Source: Litoreibacter ascidiaceicola (GTDB taxonomy: Bacteria; Pseudomonadota; Alphaproteobacteria; Rhodobacterales; Rhodobacteraceae). From it: 64,000 bases of DNA. The notes below the pieces were generated by a model, which made no database searches, had not been told where the DNA came from, and was given only the letters and a program-made list of their open reading frames with translations. This document shows, piece by piece, positions 61,712-64,000 of the stretch (position 1 is the stretch's first letter; each line of letters starts with the position of its first letter). The stretch lies in contig NZ_FQUV01000001.1 in the NCBI RefSeq assembly GCF_900129235.1, forward strand, positions 186,001 through 250,000, in the 5' to 3' direction. The position numbers and the translations under genes are program-made.

Positions 61712-62881
61712 CTACGGCTCGCGGAATGCTTCGCGCGATTTGTAAAGCGGCTTGGTCAGATACTGCAAAATGGTCTTCTCGCCTGTGTGCAATTCAACCT
61801 GCGCCAACATACCGGGGCGAATTTCCACCGATTTCTGACGCGGTGACAGATGCTCCATATCAACCGACAGCAGCACTTTATAATGCGGGTCGCCATCCGC
61901 CACGCGCTCGTCCTTGAAGGTGTCCGCAGAGATAACCTGAACCTTACCCGTCAGGGTGCCATAGATCGTGTAGTCATAGGCCGACAGCTTCACGGTGGCG
62001 TTCTGACCCGGACGCAGGCTGGCGATATCTTTGGGCTTCACCTTGGCTTCGACGAACAATTCCTCGCCCATCGGGATGATCTGGAAAATCTCCTCGCCCG
62101 GACGAACAACGCCGCCGATGGTCGAGATTGCCACGTTGTTCACGATGCCCTTCATCGGGGAGCGGATGACCGTTCGCGCCAACTGGTCTTTGCTCAGCTT
62201 CATGTTCTGGCGCAGCGTGGCCAGTTCTTTCAGCGTGTCGGAATAGGCAGAGGCGCGGTCCAGCTCCGCCTTGGAGACGATCTCTTTATACTTCGCCTCG
62301 GCGTCGGTGTTGGTTTTGCGGGCGCGCGACACCTCGACCAGAGAGACGATGTTCTGGGTCAAGAGGTCTTCCATCAACGCCGCCTCGCGACGGGTCTCTT
62401 TCAAAATGGCGCGCGCGCTGTCCGTGCGGCCTTCGAAGTCGGTCTGGCGGGCATTCAGCAACGCACGCTCGGACGCGACGATCTCGGGCTGGCGGCGTTC
62501 AAGATCACCTGCAACGTAGAAATCAAACTGACCGGCAAGCTCGGCCTCTAAACGCATGCGGCGGATTTCCAGCGCGTCTATCTGGTCTTGCAGATCATCC
62601 ACGGAGGTTTGGAAATTGGTAACGGACAGGCGCGCCAGAATATCGCCGGGGTTTACGGTGTCGCCTTCGGCAACAAGAAGCTCCGACAGGATACCGCCTT
62701 CAAAGTTCTGGATAATTTGCGGGCGGGAGGAAGACACGAACTCCCCCTCCGAGCGCACAATCTCGTCGACCCACGCAAAGGACGCCCAGACAATGAAGGC
62801 CACGACGGTAAGGCCGATGATGCGGATAACCCAAGAAGGGCCGCGCAGGTCATCGTCGAATGCAGCGTCGATGGTGGCCAT
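61712..62881 (-). CDS. HlyD-family type I secretion periplasmic adaptor (389 aa)
   Basis: A short cytoplasmic N-terminus and one membrane helix (VIRIIGLTVVAFIVWASFAW, about 18-38) are followed by a split lipoyl/barrel-sandwich domain (SRPQIIQNFEGGILSELLVA, VIRSPMKGIVNNVAISTIGG) around long coiled-coil hairpins (about 95-245), and a beta-barrel end (IRPGMLAQVELHTGEKTI). It links the inner-membrane ABC exporter to an outer-membrane TolC-type channel. The start overlaps the exporter stop by one base. Confidence 0.94.
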   Translation of the reverse strand: MATIDAAFDDDLRGPSWVIRIIGLTVVAFIVWASFAWVDEIVRSEGEFVSSSRPQIIQNFEGGILSELLVAEGDTVNPGDILARLSVTNFQTSVDDLQDQIDALEIRRMRLEAELAGQFDFYVAGDLERRQPEIVASERALLNARQTDFEGRTDSARAILKETRREAALMEDLLTQNIVSLVEVSRARKTNTDAEAKYKEIVSKAELDRASAYSDTLKELATLRQNMKLSKDQLARTVIRSPMKGIVNNVAISTIGGVVRPGEEIFQIIPMGEELFVEAKVKPKDIASLRPGQNATVKLSAYDYTIYGTLTGKVQVISADTFKDERVADGDPHYKVLLSVDMEHLSPRQKSVEIRPGMLAQVELHTGEKTILQYLTKPLYKSREAFREP

Positions 62882-64000
62882 CACTTGCCCCCTTTCGGTG
62901 TATTGATTTGAACACCTTGGGCGCCCGCTTTGGTCTTTTTCAGATGATCCAGAACCTGTTCGCGTGGACCGTCCACCGACAGCTTGCCACCTTTGAGGAT
63001 CATCACACGTTCAGTCAGGGCAAGGATCGGCATGCGGTGCGTGGCAATCACCGCCGTACGGCCTTTAAGCCAGCCTTGAAGATTGGCGACCAGAGCGGTT
63101 TCCAGCGATTGGTCCAGCGCCGCAGTCGGCTCGTCCAGCAACACCACGGACGGGTCTTGCAGCCACAGCCGCGCCCAGCCGATAGACTGGCGCTGACCGA
63201 TAGACAGGCCCAAGCCGCCGTCGTGAATTGGCAAATCCAGCCCTTTGGCGTGTTCGCGCACATAGCGGCCAAGCCCGGCGAAATCGAGGGCTGCAAACAA
63301 TCTCGCATCGTCACGCTCAAGCCCCGACAGGTTCAGGTTCTCGCGCAGCGATCCGGCAAACAGGCGCACCTCTTGGCTGAGGTAGCCAACGCCACGGCGC
63401 AGGTCTTTGGGATGGATTTGCCCCATGTCGATGCCGTCAATCAGCACGCGGCCTTTATCAGGCGCATACAGGCCCGAAAGCAGTTTGATCAGCGTCGACT
63501 TGCCCGAGCCATTGGCCCCAAGAACCGCCACATGCTGCCCAGCCGGAATGGCGAAGCCACCCAGATCCAGCACGGGTGCAGCATCTTCGTCATAGCGGTG
63601 GATCAGGTCGCGCGCTTCAAACCGTCCGGTGATGCGTTCCCGACGCAAATAGCTGCGTTCGGCGTCATAATCCTGCGGGCTTTCCACGACCGCGTCGAGA
63701 CCGACAAGTGCGGTCTTCACATTCGACCACCGCGACATCGTACCCGCCAGTTGGGTCAGCGGTGCAAGGGTGCGGGACGTCAGAATGCCCACAGCGATGA
63801 TCGAGCCGACGGTAAATTCACCTGCAAACACAAGGAAGGTGCCAACAACAACCGCGCCCACATAGGTGGCCTGCTGAACGCCTTGCGACCAGAAGGTCAG
63901 GGCCGAGGCCAGACGGCGTTGCTCGGATGATTTCAGCGCGGATAGCGCGTTCAATTCGCCCCAAAGACGTGCGAACCGATCTTCGCCGCGGTGTGATTTG
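62881..64000 (-). CDS. Type I secretion ABC exporter, ATP-binding/permease (partial, 5' end outside the window)
   Basis: The frame stays open to base 64000, so the N-terminal part is missing. The visible end of the membrane domain (TYVGAVVVGTFLVFAGEFTV, GIIAVGILTSRTLAPLTQLA-like segment) is followed by the ATPase with Walker A VLGANGSGKSTLIKLLSG, GYLSQEVRLFAGSLRENLNL, signature LGLSIGQRQSIGWARLWL (an S-I-G-Q variant of LSGGQ) and Walker B SVVLLDEPTAALD. It moves a protein substrate, possibly a large RTX-type protein, out of the cell together with the adaptor. The substrate gene is not in the window. Confidence 0.93.
   Translation of the reverse strand, partial: KSHRGEDRFARLWGELNALSALKSSEQRRLASALTFWSQGVQQATYVGAVVVGTFLVFAGEFTVGSIIAVGILTSRTLAPLTQLAGTMSRWSNVKTALVGLDAVVESPQDYDAERSYLRRERITGRFEARDLIHRYDEDAAPVLDLGGFAIPAGQHVAVLGANGSGKSTLIKLLSGLYAPDKGRVLIDGIDMGQIHPKDLRRGVGYLSQEVRLFAGSLRENLNLSGLERDDARLFAALDFAGLGRYVREHAKGLDLPIHDGGLGLSIGQRQSIGWARLWLQDPSVVLLDEPTAALDQSLETALVANLQGWLKGRTAVIATHRMPILALTERVMILKGGKLSVDGPREQVLDHLKKTKAGAQGVQINTPKGGK

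Overview
The window is a chromosomal piece of a GC-rich alphaproteobacterium of the order Rhodobacterales, most likely the Roseobacter group. The basis is a complete RcGTA-type gene transfer agent cluster, a pyruvate dehydrogenase E1 beta subunit with its own lipoyl domain, an aat-DUF2155-mlaD-NDUFA12 block, and general gene content and order. I ran no database search; family calls come from reading motifs in the translations.

Layout. 1-2814 (+): end of pdhA, then pdhB and pdhC. 2867-3676 (-): cysE, back to back with pdhC across a shared terminator. 3783-18586 (-): gene transfer agent cluster read from g1 (small terminase) to g15 (megatron), followed by a DUF2793 gene. 18792-21210 (-): mltG and fabF. 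21402-24434: an insertion-like block (double NTF2/SnoaL-like protein, glutathione S-transferase, a SulP carrier without STAS domain) that separates fabF from acpP, fabG, a lipoprotein gene and fabD (24609-27314, -). 27485-32469: exoD-like gene, a cytochrome b561-YceI fusion, an otnK/ltnD pair and a free-standing yceI. 32469-35848: an unknown membrane protein, then rpsF-rpsR-rplI with a promoter and a likely S6:S18 leader, then two unknown genes. 36015-37457 (-): tRNA-Leu(UAG) placed directly before tig. 37710-39814: a small Hint-domain protein and a split nnrE/nnrD pair. 39964-41746 (+): glnB-glnA. 41802-42860 (-): an orphan FliM-like protein.

42921-53228 looks like a sensing and uptake unit: a sodium/solute symporter-histidine kinase fusion, a small membrane protein, a stand-alone receiver protein and an ScfR-type HTH regulator (all -), divergent from a five-gene branched-chain-amino-acid-type ABC transporter (+). 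The 253-base divergent gap holds a palindrome that is a good operator candidate. 53365-60107: a small proline-rich ORF, accB-accC, aat, DUF2155, mlaD, NDUFA12, a RidA gene, clpX and clpP. 60452-64000: a type-2 glycerate kinase facing a type I secretion pair (HlyD-family adaptor and an ABC exporter cut by the window end).

The points most worth a second look are the structured non-coding gap with an intrinsic-terminator shape between terminase and portal genes of the GTA cluster, the palindrome and CtrA-like half-sites upstream of g1, and the symporter-kinase/receiver/ScfR/ABC unit. I see no CRISPR array, rRNA, insertion sequence, integrase or replication origin.
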